From contig NZ_BJNY01000003.1 in assembly GCF_006539925.1 (NCBI RefSeq), positions 1-60,941 of the forward strand: 60,941 nucleotides of DNA. Direction: 5' to 3'. Shown one piece after another: positions 44,530-53,546 of this stretch. Position 1 is the first letter of the stretch; every line of letters begins with the position of its first letter. The notes under the pieces were generated by a model. It did not search any database and had not been told where the DNA came from. It saw nothing but the letters and a program-made list of their open reading frames with translations. Position numbers and translations under genes: made by a program. The stretch comes from Glutamicibacter uratoxydans (lineage in GTDB: Bacteria; Actinomycetota; Actinomycetes; Actinomycetales; Micrococcaceae).

Positions 44530-45264
44530 ATGAGACTTGCAGGAAAACGCGCCCTGATCACCGGCGCCGCCAAGGGGATGGGCGCCGCCCACGCCCGCGC
44601 CTTCATCGAAGCCGGGGCGCAGGTGCTGCTGGCTGATGTGGACGACGGCGCCGGCGCCGCGCTGGCAAAAGAACTCGGCGCCAGCTACATCCACCTGGAT
44701 GTCACCAGGGCCACCGACTGGGACGCTGCCGTGGCGCGGGCCGCCAGCGAGTTCGGCGGGCTGGACGTGCTGGTGAACAACGCGGGCATCTTCGCTCAGG
44801 CCCCGCTGGAGGACACCACCGATGAAGTCTGGCAGCGGGTGCTGAACATCAACCTGACCAGCGCCTTCCTCGGGATGCGCGCGGCGGCCGGAGAGTTGAA
44901 GAAGTCGGGGAACGCCTCGATCATCAACGTTTCCTCCACCGCCGGGCTGGAAGGCTACCCGGGCCAGCACGCCTATGCGGCCTCCAAGTGGGGGCTGCGC
45001 GGGGTCACCAAGACCGCGGCGCTGGAGCTGGCGGAGTTTGGGGTGCGCGTGAACTCGCTGCACCCCGGCGCCATCGCCACCCCGCTGATCACCGCCTTCC
45101 GCGAGGTCACCGAGGAGGACCTGAGCGGCAATACCCTGGAGCGCTTCGCCCGCCCCGAGGAGGTCACCGGGCTCATGGTGTTCCTGGCCAGCGACGAGTC
45201 CAGCTTCTGCACCGGGGCGGAGTACGTGGTGGACGGCGGCATCACCGCCGGCACCCGCTACTAG
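44530..45264 (+). CDS. SDR-family alcohol/hydroxysteroid dehydrogenase
   Basis: A 244-residue classical SDR: TGAAKGMG cofactor motif at 11-18, NNAG at 83-86, catalytic Ser135/136 and YAASK with Tyr149 and Lys153. It resembles cyclopentanol and 3-alpha(20-beta)-hydroxysteroid dehydrogenases. AAAGGAG precedes the ATG, 12 bases after the monooxygenase. It should oxidise the secondary alcohol to the ketone used by the monooxygenase. Its stop codon overlaps that of the convergent acyl-CoA dehydrogenase. Confidence 0.92.
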   Translation: MRLAGKRALITGAAKGMGAAHARAFIEAGAQVLLADVDDGAGAALAKELGASYIHLDVTRATDWDAAVARAASEFGGLDVLVNNAGIFAQAPLEDTTDEVWQRVLNINLTSAFLGMRAAAGELKKSGNASIINVSSTAGLEGYPGQHAYAASKWGLRGVTKTAALELAEFGVRVNSLHPGAIATPLITAFREVTEEDLSGNTLERFARPEEVTGLMVFLASDESSFCTGAEYVVDGGITAGTRY

Positions 45265-47186
45265 CTGTCCTGCGCCGATCCGCCATAGGGCCGGCGGACA
45301 TCTTCCCGAGGGGCATCGGACCATGGAGCGATCCATGGCCCGGTGCCCTCGGAGACGTCGCGCACGCCGGCCTCCAGCCAGGTGAACTCCCCGTCCAGCA
45401 GCTGCTGGGCAAGGTGCTCGTGGCTGTGCTCCCACAGGTGTTCAAAGTGGTCCTCGCAGCGCGCCGTGGCCTGCTCGCAGAACGCCTGCGCCAGCTGCTG
45501 CGCAGAATCGGCTTCCGGCGCCGCATGATCGATTAGCGAGGAGGTCTTCGCGATCACCGCGCTCATCGCGAACAGCTCCGCCCCGATGTCAACGATGTGC
45601 CCCAGGAACACCTGCTGCTTTTCCAGCCCGGCCTGCCAGCGGGCCATCCCGGCGAAGGTCTGCCGCGCCAGTTTGCGGCTGGTGCGCTCTACATAGCGCA
45701 GGTGCTTGGCCAGCGGCCCGTGCTCGGAGAAGGTCGTGGGCAGCGTGCCGGCGCCCACCGCGAGCTTGGGCAGCCAGCGGGCGTAGAAGCCGGAGGCATC
45801 CAGCGCCGCCCTAGCCTTTTCCTCCAGCGTGGAATCCGCCTGGGCCAGCGCCCCGGCCGCCTGCAGGTGTGCGTCCACCGCCTCGCGGGCGATGAGCAGG
45901 TGCATGATTTCGGTGGAGCCCTCGAAGATGCGGTTGATGCGCAAATCGCGCAGCAGCTGCTCGACGGGGACCGCGCGCTCGCCGCGGGCTGCCTGGCTGG
46001 CGGCGGTCTCATAGCCGCGCCCGCCGCGGATCTGCAGCAGCTCGTCGGCGATCTTGCAGGAGACCTCCGAAGAGTAGAGCTTGGCCAGCGCCGCCTCGAT
46101 GCGCACATCCTTCATGCCCGCATCCGCCAGCAGCGCGCTGACCTCGAACACCGCCTGAAGCGCGTAAGTGCTCGCGGCGATATAGGCCAGCTTGGCGGCC
46201 ACCGCCTGGTGTTCGCCGACCGGGTGGCCCCACTGCACGCGGGCCGCCGACCATTCGCGGGCGATCTTCGTCGCCCATTTCCCGGCGCCGGCGCACATCG
46301 CGGGGATAGACAGCCGGCCGGTGTTCAGCGTGCTCAGCGCAATTTTCAGCCCCGCGCCCTCCTTACCCAGCCGATTGGCCGCCGGCACACGCACGCGGGA
46401 GAAGCGGGTGACGCCGTTTTCGATGCCGCGCAGCCCCATGAAAGCGTTGCGGTTTTCTACGGTGATGCCTTCGGTGTCAGCCTCGATAATGAACGCGCTG
46501 ATCCCGCCCTTGCCCGCCGGCTGCTCGCCGCAAGCCTCATGGGGTTGAACCGCGGCCATAACCACCAGCAGTTCGGCGACGACGCCGTTGGTGGTCCACA
46601 GCTTCGCGCCGTCGATCTCGTAATAGCTGCCGTCCTCGCTGAGCACCGCCTTGGTGCCCAGCCGGGCGGGATCCGATCCCACGTCGTTCTCGGTGAGCAG
46701 GAAGGCGCTGATCGCCCCGGCCGCGCAGCGCGGCAGGTACTCGCGCTTCTGTGCTTCGCTGCCGAAGGACTTCACCGGCTCGGGCACGCCGATGGACTGG
46801 TGGGCGGAGAGCAGCGCGCCCAGCGCCGGACACACCGAACCCACGCGCATCAGCGCCCGGCCGTAGTCCAGCAGACTCAACCCCACCCCGCCGTATTCGG
46901 TGGGAATCTTCATGCCGAAAGCGCCGATCTCGCGCAGGGCGGCGATGTACTCGTCGGGGATGCGGGCCTCGCGCTCCACCCGGGACGGATCGAAGCCGTC
47001 CAGCACGCCCTCCAGCTTGGCAAGAAATTCCCTGCCCCGCTCGGCATTAAGCTCCTGGGGCAGAGGTTCGATGAGCGAGAAGTCCACCTCGCCCATGTAG
47101 ATGCCCTTGGCGAAGCTTGGCCTCAGCCAGCTGGTTTCGCGAGATTCTTCGGCCACTTTCCGGGCAGCGGCGGCGTTGATGTCCAT
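45261..47186 (-). CDS. Long (VLCAD-like) acyl-CoA dehydrogenase
   Basis: A 641-residue acyl-CoA dehydrogenase, about 250 residues longer than the usual short-chain form. The N-terminal two thirds carry the family core: EYGGVGLS, FLLTENDVGSDPARL, KLWTTNG and the catalytic-Glu region RIFEGSTEIMHLL. The extra C-terminal ~180 residues are helical, as in mammalian VLCAD/ACAD9-like proteins. AAAGGGG precedes ATG 47186. It is convergent with the Baeyer-Villiger operon, so a role in downstream beta-oxidation is possible but not shown. Confidence 0.9.
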   Translation of the reverse strand: MDINAAAARKVAEESRETSWLRPSFAKGIYMGEVDFSLIEPLPQELNAERGREFLAKLEGVLDGFDPSRVEREARIPDEYIAALREIGAFGMKIPTEYGGVGLSLLDYGRALMRVGSVCPALGALLSAHQSIGVPEPVKSFGSEAQKREYLPRCAAGAISAFLLTENDVGSDPARLGTKAVLSEDGSYYEIDGAKLWTTNGVVAELLVVMAAVQPHEACGEQPAGKGGISAFIIEADTEGITVENRNAFMGLRGIENGVTRFSRVRVPAANRLGKEGAGLKIALSTLNTGRLSIPAMCAGAGKWATKIAREWSAARVQWGHPVGEHQAVAAKLAYIAASTYALQAVFEVSALLADAGMKDVRIEAALAKLYSSEVSCKIADELLQIRGGRGYETAASQAARGERAVPVEQLLRDLRINRIFEGSTEIMHLLIAREAVDAHLQAAGALAQADSTLEEKARAALDASGFYARWLPKLAVGAGTLPTTFSEHGPLAKHLRYVERTSRKLARQTFAGMARWQAGLEKQQVFLGHIVDIGAELFAMSAVIAKTSSLIDHAAPEADSAQQLAQAFCEQATARCEDHFEHLWEHSHEHLAQQLLDGEFTWLEAGVRDVSEGTGPWIAPWSDAPREDVRRPYGGSAQDS

Positions 47187-47248
47187 GGCAGACCCCTTTG
47201 TTGCTGGTCTGCCCAGCCTAGCCCCCGCCGCGCGCTTCGGCTAGGGAA

Positions 47249-48283
47249 CTAGCGCACCGCGTGCAGGCGGGTGCGGGCGTTGGATCCGCCGCCGGCCAGC
47301 AGCACAAATGCCTGCCCGAAGGTCAGCTCGTGCAGCTGCTGTGCGCCCAGGCCCAGCTGGTGGGCGATGCGGGTGGTGCCCATGCGGTTTTCCACGCGCA
47401 GCGCGGGGAAGACGATGGAGAAGACCCTCGAGGTGGCGCGCACTATGTCCCCTGCCGGTTCCAGCGCCAGCTCCGCCATGAGCCAGCGGTAGCAGTCCTC
47501 GTCGAGCAGCTGAGCCTCGCGGGCGCAGTCCAGGATGACTGCCGCGGGCGTACCGAACATCCTCTGCAGGTCAAGCAGCTGTACCAGGGTCAGCGAGCTG
47601 GAAACCCGCAGCTGCAGCGACAGCTCCGGCAGCAGGAGACTGGCGGCGAAAAGGTCCGCCTCGCGTTCGGCGGCGCAGCCGGCGCCCTCTTCCAGCGCCG
47701 AATGCAGCAGCAGATGCGCCAGCTCATGGGCCAGCCGATAGCGGGTGTCAGCCTCCTGCCCCGGGGAGAGGAAAATGAAGCCCTGGCCGTCCTCCCAGAA
47801 GCTGAGCGTGACCGGCCCGCACAGCACCCGCACCCCGCGGGATTCAAGCACATAGAGCAGGTCCGGGATCGGTCCGCAGCCCAGGTTCCAGTCAAGCCGC
47901 AGCCGCGCGGCCGCCTGCTGCGGGTCCAAGCCCGTGTAGTCGGGGATTTGGGTATCCGGCAGGGTGAAGCAGCCGGTAATCAGTGAATAGAGTTCGACGC
48001 CGCAGCGTGCCAGCGCCGCCGCGGAGGCCTTCGCGGCGCCGTCGAGTCGGCGCGGGGTGCGGAAGAAAATCCGCTGCACCTCGATCGACCTGGCGGGGGA
48101 GAGTTTGAAGAAGCCCGGCAGGAAGCCTGTCGCGGCCGCCAGCGGCGCGGCCAGCGCATCGGGGGCGCCGTGCAGTTCATAGTCGGCGATCAGCTCGGGA
48201 TCCAGATTCATCACGCGGGCAAGGTCCATGGTGCCAAGGCCCGCACGTTCGCGGGCCAGGGTGATACGGGTTGGTTCCAGCAT
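47249..48283 (-). CDS. XRE-HTH and ImmA/IrrE-metallopeptidase-domain regulator
   Basis: A 344-residue protein. The N-terminal XRE-like HTH (~1-55) includes ARERAGLGTMDLARVMNLDPELIADYE. The IrrE/ImmA zinc-peptidase motif HELAHLLLH lies near residue 195, and the C-terminal ~110 residues are as in short-chain acyl-CoA regulators (RamB/ScfR-like) but shorter. In phage systems such proteins cleave repressors; in RamB-like regulators they sense acyl-CoA metabolism. AGGAAGTC before ATG 48283 decides the start. Confidence 0.83.
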   Translation of the reverse strand: MLEPTRITLARERAGLGTMDLARVMNLDPELIADYELHGAPDALAAPLAAATGFLPGFFKLSPARSIEVQRIFFRTPRRLDGAAKASAAALARCGVELYSLITGCFTLPDTQIPDYTGLDPQQAAARLRLDWNLGCGPIPDLLYVLESRGVRVLCGPVTLSFWEDGQGFIFLSPGQEADTRYRLAHELAHLLLHSALEEGAGCAAEREADLFAASLLLPELSLQLRVSSSLTLVQLLDLQRMFGTPAAVILDCAREAQLLDEDCYRWLMAELALEPAGDIVRATSRVFSIVFPALRVENRMGTTRIAHQLGLGAQQLHELTFGQAFVLLAGGGSNARTRLHAVR

Positions 48284-48690
48284 GACTTCCTGCTTCCAGC
48301 GGCTTAAAGCACACAGTAGTGTCATGGGCCTCAAAGCACCAATCGGCGCGGTAACACGGGCGCGAAGGTGAAACTGCTGCCGGATTCCACCCGCCGCTTC
48401 GCACTATTCCGGTGCTGCCGGCTCGACCGGCTACGGCGGCTTCCAACGCTGCGCAGCGCGGCTCGACAGTGAGGAACCAGAGCCTGCCGAGGGCAGCGTG
48501 GGGAGATGTCCCCATTCGGAAAGTGATGATACATTGCATAACATAATGCCTGTGGGGGACTGGAATACTTCAGATTTTCGCATCGCGGCGGCCTGATGCC
48601 GCGGGTGCATTCACCACATGTTGCAACTTTGGGGGATTGCGGACTTTACTTTATCCATCCGGGACCAGGTACTTGGTCCATGGAGATTCG
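48284..48690. other. Regulatory spacer between divergent XRE/ImmA and MarR genes
   Basis: No gene is supported in these ~400 bases. Visible structures are a GGGGA-GATG-TCCCC hairpin (48500-48513), a small GCAT/ATGC dyad in an AT-rich stretch (48536-48549) that could be a promoter region, and the palindrome before marR. Confidence 0.55.
48662..48679. promoter_or_regulatory. Palindrome before the MarR gene
   Basis: GGACCA-6-TGGTCC is an 18-bp dyad, 12 bases before the ATG at 48691. Its position suits autorepression by the MarR protein. The assignment is inference. Confidence 0.45.
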
Positions 48691-49182
48691 ATGGGACATT
48701 TCATGAGTGACGAGCCTGTATGGCTTTCAGATTCCGAGCGCCAAGCTTGGCTGGGCCTGAATGCGGTACTGACTTTGCTGCCCGCCGCGCTGGATTCGGA
48801 CCTGCAGGCGCTGGATGGAATTACGTTGTTCGACTACCACATGCTTGCGATGCTCTCCGAGTCTCCGGGACAGCAGCTGTCGATGACCCACCTTGCTTCG
48901 TTGACCAGCGCCTCGCTCTCCCGGCTCTCTCACGTGGTTAAGAAGCTCGAAACCCGAGGCTGGGTGGCTCGGGCGCAGTCGCCCGATGATGCCCGTGTGA
49001 AAATCGCTACATTAACCGAGGCGGGAATGAACGCCGTCGTGAGAATGGCCCCGCACCATGTGGCCTCTGTTCGCGGGCTGCTCTTTGATCCCTTGGATGA
49101 CAAGGATGTTTCCGATCTCGCGCGGATTACCCGGAAGATCACCGCTGGTCTGGATGAGAGCCACTGGATTCTGGACAGCTGA
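48691..49182 (+). CDS. MarR-family transcriptional regulator
   Basis: A 163-residue winged-helix regulator: DYHMLAMLSESPGQQLSMTHLAS, SLSRLSHVVKKLETRGWVAR (recognition helix) and SPDDARVKIATLTEAG (wing). The ATG at 48691 (GGAGATTCG before it) is used; an ATG four codons later is possible. Nothing downstream on the same strand until the ribosomal trio after a 340-base gap. The ligand is unknown. Confidence 0.9.
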   Translation: MGHFMSDEPVWLSDSERQAWLGLNAVLTLLPAALDSDLQALDGITLFDYHMLAMLSESPGQQLSMTHLASLTSASLSRLSHVVKKLETRGWVARAQSPDDARVKIATLTEAGMNAVVRMAPHHVASVRGLLFDPLDDKDVSDLARITRKITAGLDESHWILDS

Positions 49183-49522
49183 TTTTCAGATTTGGAACCC
49201 GGGCAAATTCTCGATAAGCTTATCTGGCGTTAATCACGCATGCCCGAATGCATTCTCCGGATGCTTCAGCGTGCGTGAATAGCCCGTAATACCGAATATC
49301 GCGGCCAACTGAGTACGGGGAAAATGCTCGACCGGTTGCGAAGTTCACCGTCTTACATACTTTAAGGCTCTTCGGTTGGTTCTCACCCAGCCTGGTTTCT
49401 TCCTAGTGTGCAGTAATAACGGTGTTTCACTGGTCGGCGGGACAACGCAGGGGTGGTGCCGATATTCGGTATCACGAGCGAGGACCGCCGCGCATTTACT
49501 ACTAACTAACTAAGGAGTGATC
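49183..49522. promoter_or_regulatory. rpmB upstream region with a 17-bp inverted repeat pair
   Basis: No gene seen. CGTAATACCGAATATCG (49285-49301) and CGATATTCGGTATCACG (49460-49476) are inverted copies agreeing at 16 of 17 positions and separated by 158 bases; the core is itself near-palindromic. The second copy is 46 bases before the rpmB start. AAGGAG (ribosome binding site) is at 49512-49517. No Zur-type site was found. Confidence 0.6.
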
Positions 49523-49759
49523 ATGGCAGCTGTTTGCCAGGTAACCGGTACTACTCCGGCCTTCGGACATAGCATCTCCCACTCGCACCGTCGCAACAAG
49601 CGTCGTTTCGATCCGAACATCCAGAAGAAGACCTACTACGTGCCATCGCTGCGCCGTAAGGTGACCCTGACCCTGTCGGTCAAGGGCATCAAGGTCATCG
49701 ATGCCCGCGGTATCGACGCTGTTGTTGGCGACCTGATTGCGAAGGGTGTGAAGCTCTAA
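49523..49759 (+). CDS. rpmB: 50S ribosomal protein L28
   Basis: A 78-residue L28: [34 protein letters not shown] and [10 protein letters not shown] are the family hallmarks. It has one Cys only, not the CxxC pairs of zinc-binding L28. AAGGAGTGATC precedes the start. It leads a trio with L33 and S14, the arrangement that is Zur-controlled in some actinobacteria. Confidence 0.96.
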   Translation: MAAVCQVTGTTPAFGHSISHSHRRNKRRFDPNIQKKTYYVPSLRRKVTLTLSVKGIKVIDARGIDAVVGDLIAKGVKL

Positions 49760-49761
49760 AA

Positions 49762-49932
49762 ATGGCAAAGAAGGATAAGGACGTACGTCCGATCATCAAG
49801 CTGAAGTCCACTGCTGGCACCGGTTTCACCTACGTGACCCGCAAGAACCGTCGTAACGACCCAGACCGTATGGTTCTGAAGAAGTACGACCCAGTAGTCC
49901 GCAAGCACGTAGAATTCCGAGAGGAGCGCTAA
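49762..49932 (+). CDS. rpmG: 50S ribosomal protein L33
   Basis: A 56-residue cysteine-free L33 of the E. coli-like type: [22 protein letters not shown] and [16 protein letters not shown]. The start is two bases after the rpmB stop. The gene is short for routine gene callers but its full-length match leaves little doubt. Confidence 0.96.
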   Translation: MAKKDKDVRPIIKLKSTAGTGFTYVTRKNRRNDPDRMVLKKYDPVVRKHVEFREER

Positions 49933-49935
49933 GAC

Positions 49936-50241
49936 ATGGCCAAGAAGTCCAAGATCGCAAAGAACGAACAGCGCAAGGTCATCGTCGAGCGTTACGCTGA
50001 AAAGCGCCTCGAACTGAAGAAGACCCTGATTGATCCAAACGCCACCGACGAGGCTCGCGAAGCAGCTCGCGTCGGCCTGCAGAAGCTGCCACGCAACGCT
50101 TCTCCAGTCCGCGTTCGCAACCGCGACTCGATCGACGGCCGCCCACGCGGCACCTTCCAGAAGTTCGGTATCTCCCGTGTTCGCTTCCGCGACATGGCAC
50201 ACCGTGGTGAGCTTCCGGGCATCACCAAGTCTTCCTGGTAA
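49936..50241 (+). CDS. rpsN: 30S ribosomal protein S14 (long, zinc-free form)
   Basis: A 101-residue S14 without cysteines, the longer form that does not bind zinc: [33 protein letters not shown] and [28 protein letters not shown] precedes the ATG three bases after rpmG. Together with cysteine-free L33 it forms a zinc-sparing set. Confidence 0.96.
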   Translation: MAKKSKIAKNEQRKVIVERYAEKRLELKKTLIDPNATDEAREAARVGLQKLPRNASPVRVRNRDSIDGRPRGTFQKFGISRVRFRDMAHRGELPGITKSSW

Positions 50242-50270
50242 GACCTGCAAGTCTTTAGACTTACGCGCTA

Positions 50271-50294
50271 GCCGCCTTCCTTCGGGAAGGCGGC
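50271..50294. terminator. Terminator after the ribosomal trio
   Basis: A 10-bp GC-rich perfect stem (GCCGCCTTCC/GGAAGGCGGC) with a TTCG tetraloop, then TTTCG. It lies between rpsN and a convergent gene. Confidence 0.9.
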
Positions 50295-50303
50295 TTTCGC
50301 CGT

Positions 50304-50894
50304 TTAACGACGCCACCAGCGTTTCTTTTTCGGCGCCGGCTGCTCCGAGGGGGCCGGGGCAGCGGAGGCGCGGCGGTTCTGCCACGCGAAAACCTCGGCG
50401 TCGGCATCACGCAGGGCGGTGATGACCGGAGGGCCGCCGAGCAGCTGGCGGCGGGCTTCGATGACGCGCTGGTTGAAGTCATCGATGTGTTCGCGCACGG
50501 CGCGCGGTGTGGGCAGCGCATCCAGCGTCTGGTCCATGTGTTCGTCTTCCACCCGAAGGGTCAGTGCCGGGGGACCGAGGCCCGAGATCTTCTCGCGGTG
50601 CATCATCGATTTCAGCCACCAGTCGGGATCCGTGCTGCTGGTGATGTGGTCGATGTTCTTTCCTGCCAGTGCGAGGTTGTCGAAATCCCCGCGGGCGACC
50701 GCTTCGTCCAGCGCTGAATTGGCGATCTCCCAGGCCTCGTCCTCGGCATGGATCTGCATCGGGGTGCGCGGCTTGTCCACCGGAGCCATGCCGGTGGCTT
50801 CGGCGTATTCGTCCACCGGCAGCGGCGGCTGCGACTCGGTCAGCTTTTCAAGCTTGTAACGAGCCGCGTTCAGTGCAGCTTCGTCCTTGTTCAT
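50304..50894 (-). CDS. DnaJ-homologue subfamily C member 28 domain (DUF1992) protein
   Basis: A 196-residue protein. The DUF1992/DnaJC28 conserved domain covers roughly residues 45-135 (EIANSALDEAVARGDFDNLALAGKNI is the hallmark helix region), followed by a variable tail ending in KKKRWWRR. Function is unknown in bacteria. Its ATG overlaps the stop of the GNAT gene (ATGA), so it is co-translated from the FAD/GNAT operon, though this domain is not otherwise linked to organosulfur metabolism. Confidence 0.82.
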   Translation of the reverse strand: MNKDEAALNAARYKLEKLTESQPPLPVDEYAEATGMAPVDKPRTPMQIHAEDEAWEIANSALDEAVARGDFDNLALAGKNIDHITSSTDPDWWLKSMMHREKISGLGPPALTLRVEDEHMDQTLDALPTPRAVREHIDDFNQRVIEARRQLLGGPPVITALRDADAEVFAWQNRRASAAPAPSEQPAPKKKRWWRR

Positions 50895-51412
50895 GCAATT
50901 ATCGTTTCACCGTCGGCACTGGCGGGCAAGGCCTTGGTAAACGCCAGATATTCAAGCGAACGCGGGTCGGCTTCAATATCAAAGCCCGGCAGATAGCCGG
51001 CGTTGAGATAGAGGTGGAGTGCTTCAGGCTGATTGGGCCCGGTAGTGAGGTAGATCTGCGAATAGCCCAGTTCCGCCGCCGCCAGTTCCAGCTCCTGAAG
51101 GATCCGGCGGGCCAGGCCGCGGCGGCGGTACCCTTCATGGGTCCAGATGCGTTTAAGCTCGGCGGTGTTCTGATCAAAACGGCGCAGTGCGCCCCCGGCG
51201 ACGGTCTGTCCGTAAAGTTCGAGTACAACGAAACGCCCGAAGGGCGCCTCGAAATCTTCGGCGGGAAAGCGATTGAGTTCCTGGGCCACGGAGCCGTCGC
51301 GGTCTCCGTACCGTTGCGTGTACTCCGCACTGAGGCCGGCAAACAGCGGCTGCAAGCGTGGATCGCCCAAGCGAACCTGGTGGGCTCTGAGGATATCGTG
51401 TTGTGTTGTCAT
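50891..51412 (-). CDS. GNAT-family N-acetyltransferase
   Basis: A 173-residue GNAT enzyme. The acetyl-CoA loop is RRRGLARRILQELE with the preceding AELKRIWTHEGY strand, and the C-terminal NQPEALHLYLNAGY is family-typical. It starts three bases after the FAD-protein stop, so it is co-transcribed. In Bacillus ytmI and yxe operons a GNAT (YtmI, YxeL) accompanies the same transporter and monooxygenase types and, for YxeL, acetylates S-substituted cysteines. That role here is inferred from context. Confidence 0.87.
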   Translation of the reverse strand: MTTQHDILRAHQVRLGDPRLQPLFAGLSAEYTQRYGDRDGSVAQELNRFPAEDFEAPFGRFVVLELYGQTVAGGALRRFDQNTAELKRIWTHEGYRRRGLARRILQELELAAAELGYSQIYLTTGPNQPEALHLYLNAGYLPGFDIEADPRSLEYLAFTKALPASADGETIIA

Positions 51413-51415
51413 TGC

Positions 51416-53338
51416 TTAACCTAGGATACGATGTGCGTCGCCGACGGAGCCTGCCAGTTCCCAAGGGGACATCCGAGCCGGCGCTGACAGCACTTCTCGC
51501 GCCAGCGCATCGCTGTCGGCAAAGGGCGCAGAATTGGACTTGGGGCGTGAGAATGCGCCGCCTTGAATTCCCGAGACCGAGGCGCCGACGGCGAAGAGCC
51601 AGCGGTGGACCGCCCCGTCCGGGCCGATGACTTGGCGCAGCGAGTTGATGTGCAATTTTCCTGAACCTCCTGGTTCTTCGGTAATGAGTCCTCGGCGGTG
51701 CAGCGCGGCGAGCAGCGGGTCGGCGCTGGAGGCCACACGCGTTGCCGGCAGCCTAGCCTCGATGAACCACTGGGCGTTCACCGTGCCGGCCAGGGTTTGA
51801 GCGGTGAACTGTTGGGCTTGTTCATCGAAGCCGAAACTGGTCTCTGGGCCGAGAAACTCGATCAATCCGGCGTCATGCAATGCCAGGAGCTCTCGGAGCC
51901 TGTGGGCGGGTGGCCCCGAATCGATGAAGCTGAAGAATCCATGCCACCAGCTCGCAAGCTGGCTGCGTCCCTGCTCGCTCAGCTTGTCGTGGATGAATCG
52001 CAGATCGGTGTAGCAACGCAGCAGTCCCAGGAACAATGCCTGAAACTGCGGATGATCCGGTGAATCACGCAGCCGAAGATCCTGGATAATGTGGGAGGTG
52101 ACCAAGCGGTTGATATGCGTGCGTGCCAGCTTCGACCCGAAGGGCCGGGGAAACGGCAGCGGAAAGTCGAGCTCTTCAAATTCAAGCCGATCGGCAGGTT
52201 CGAAGAAGCGCGCAACCAGCGACGCGCGCTCAGGCGAATACCAATGCACTGATTCATAGGCGTCGGCAAAGTCCTCAAAACTCCCGGTCCTCGCCGCGGG
52301 TGCACTGAACAGCTCGCGGTAGTAGAAGTAGGCGGCTTCCTTGGCGATCAGCGGCCACACATGCTCAAAGAAGTCCAGTTCGCCGTGCCGTTCGTGCAAT
52401 CGGGCGAGCTGTTCTTCGGTGAAGAATCTGGTGCTGGAAGTGTCTGAACGCGGAATGCTGCTGATCTTGGAATGATAGGGGACGCCGCGCCGGGAGCCGG
52501 CCAGCAGGCGGGGCTCTGCACCGCTGGGGATGTAGCGCAAGGCGCCGTCGGAAGCTGGCTCGAAACGTCCGCCCCTGCCTTCAAAGAGCAGCACGAACAA
52601 GTCGGTGAAAGCGAGGCCCATGCCGGATACCAAGACGTCGGCACCGGCAGGCAAGGACTGGAAATCGATGTCGTTGGTGTATCCGGGCGGGAAATAGCCC
52701 AGGTGTTGATGTTTGGCGGCCTTGGCTGCAAATTCAGCGGCCCGTGCATCCGACTGAATCCTGGCATCGAGGTGGCCCTGAACCAGAACCACCTGATCTG
52801 CCTCGATGATCTGGCCGGAGGCAAGATGGACCTGGTGCGCCGAGGGCCCGGAAATCAGGTCCACAGCAGTGTCCAGGTGAACCTCGACCTGGTCCGGGGC
52901 CGCAAAGGAAGCCCGAACGCGGTCGAAGAACCAGCGCAGATAGCATGACTGTAGTCTGCGGGTGGGGAAGTCTTCCGGGCCCAAGGCAGCGACTTCGGCA
53001 CGCAGTAGCGGGTCTGATGCAAGTTGCTGGGGCGCATCGTTCAAGGCTCCTTCGCGGATGAGCCGCGCCCATTCATCAAGCGGAGGGCCGTTGACGGCCG
53101 GACCCAGGCACTGCACCGACTCGTCGGTGAACATCGAGACATCGGAAGCCCGAGAATTCAGCTTGAGCAGCGGGCTTTGATTTTCTCGCCAGATGCGGCC
53201 CGCACCCGCAGGGTAGGGGTCGACGATATGAAGGCGCAGCGGCGAGCCGGGGAAATGCTCCCGGTTGGCGCTGATGCGTTCGAGGATCATCGCGGTCCGC
53301 GGTCCTCCGCCGATAAAAACAATGTGCTGCTCATCCAT
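51416..53338 (-). CDS. FAD/NAD(P)-binding domain protein (NAD_binding_9 type)
   Basis: A 640-residue protein. The N-terminal dinucleotide motif is VFIGGGPRTAMILERI (residues ~7-22), followed by GAGRIWRENQSPLLKLNS, and PAGADVLVSGMGLAFTDL in the middle is a second nucleotide-binding region. The family (PF13454-like) contains putative flavoprotein monooxygenases of unknown substrate. AAGGAGAGAGC precedes ATG 53338. It is divergent from the ABC transporter/monooxygenase operon and first gene of a unit with the GNAT, so it is probably part of the same organosulfur pathway. Confidence 0.8.
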   Translation of the reverse strand: MDEQHIVFIGGGPRTAMILERISANREHFPGSPLRLHIVDPYPAGAGRIWRENQSPLLKLNSRASDVSMFTDESVQCLGPAVNGPPLDEWARLIREGALNDAPQQLASDPLLRAEVAALGPEDFPTRRLQSCYLRWFFDRVRASFAAPDQVEVHLDTAVDLISGPSAHQVHLASGQIIEADQVVLVQGHLDARIQSDARAAEFAAKAAKHQHLGYFPPGYTNDIDFQSLPAGADVLVSGMGLAFTDLFVLLFEGRGGRFEPASDGALRYIPSGAEPRLLAGSRRGVPYHSKISSIPRSDTSSTRFFTEEQLARLHERHGELDFFEHVWPLIAKEAAYFYYRELFSAPAARTGSFEDFADAYESVHWYSPERASLVARFFEPADRLEFEELDFPLPFPRPFGSKLARTHINRLVTSHIIQDLRLRDSPDHPQFQALFLGLLRCYTDLRFIHDKLSEQGRSQLASWWHGFFSFIDSGPPAHRLRELLALHDAGLIEFLGPETSFGFDEQAQQFTAQTLAGTVNAQWFIEARLPATRVASSADPLLAALHRRGLITEEPGGSGKLHINSLRQVIGPDGAVHRWLFAVGASVSGIQGGAFSRPKSNSAPFADSDALAREVLSAPARMSPWELAGSVGDAHRILG

Positions 53339-53546
53339 GCTCTCTCCTTGCGCCGCACAGCCATGAGGCCCGGGCCTAGTCGTAGCGCCAGACTAGAAGC
53401 GCATGCAGCATCGCAGCTAGGCGGCTGACTTGCGAAGAAACAAAGGTCATCGGGAAGCAACGCAGGAACACAGTTCGACCCGAGATTCGCCGGAATCCGC
53501 GTCAAGAAACGTCATGACTACCGCAAATTGCATCAGGTGAACGAGC

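Noticed and set aside
45597-47252. 551-codon open frame on the plus strand
   Set aside because: It is the antisense of the acyl-CoA dehydrogenase, which carries all family motifs.
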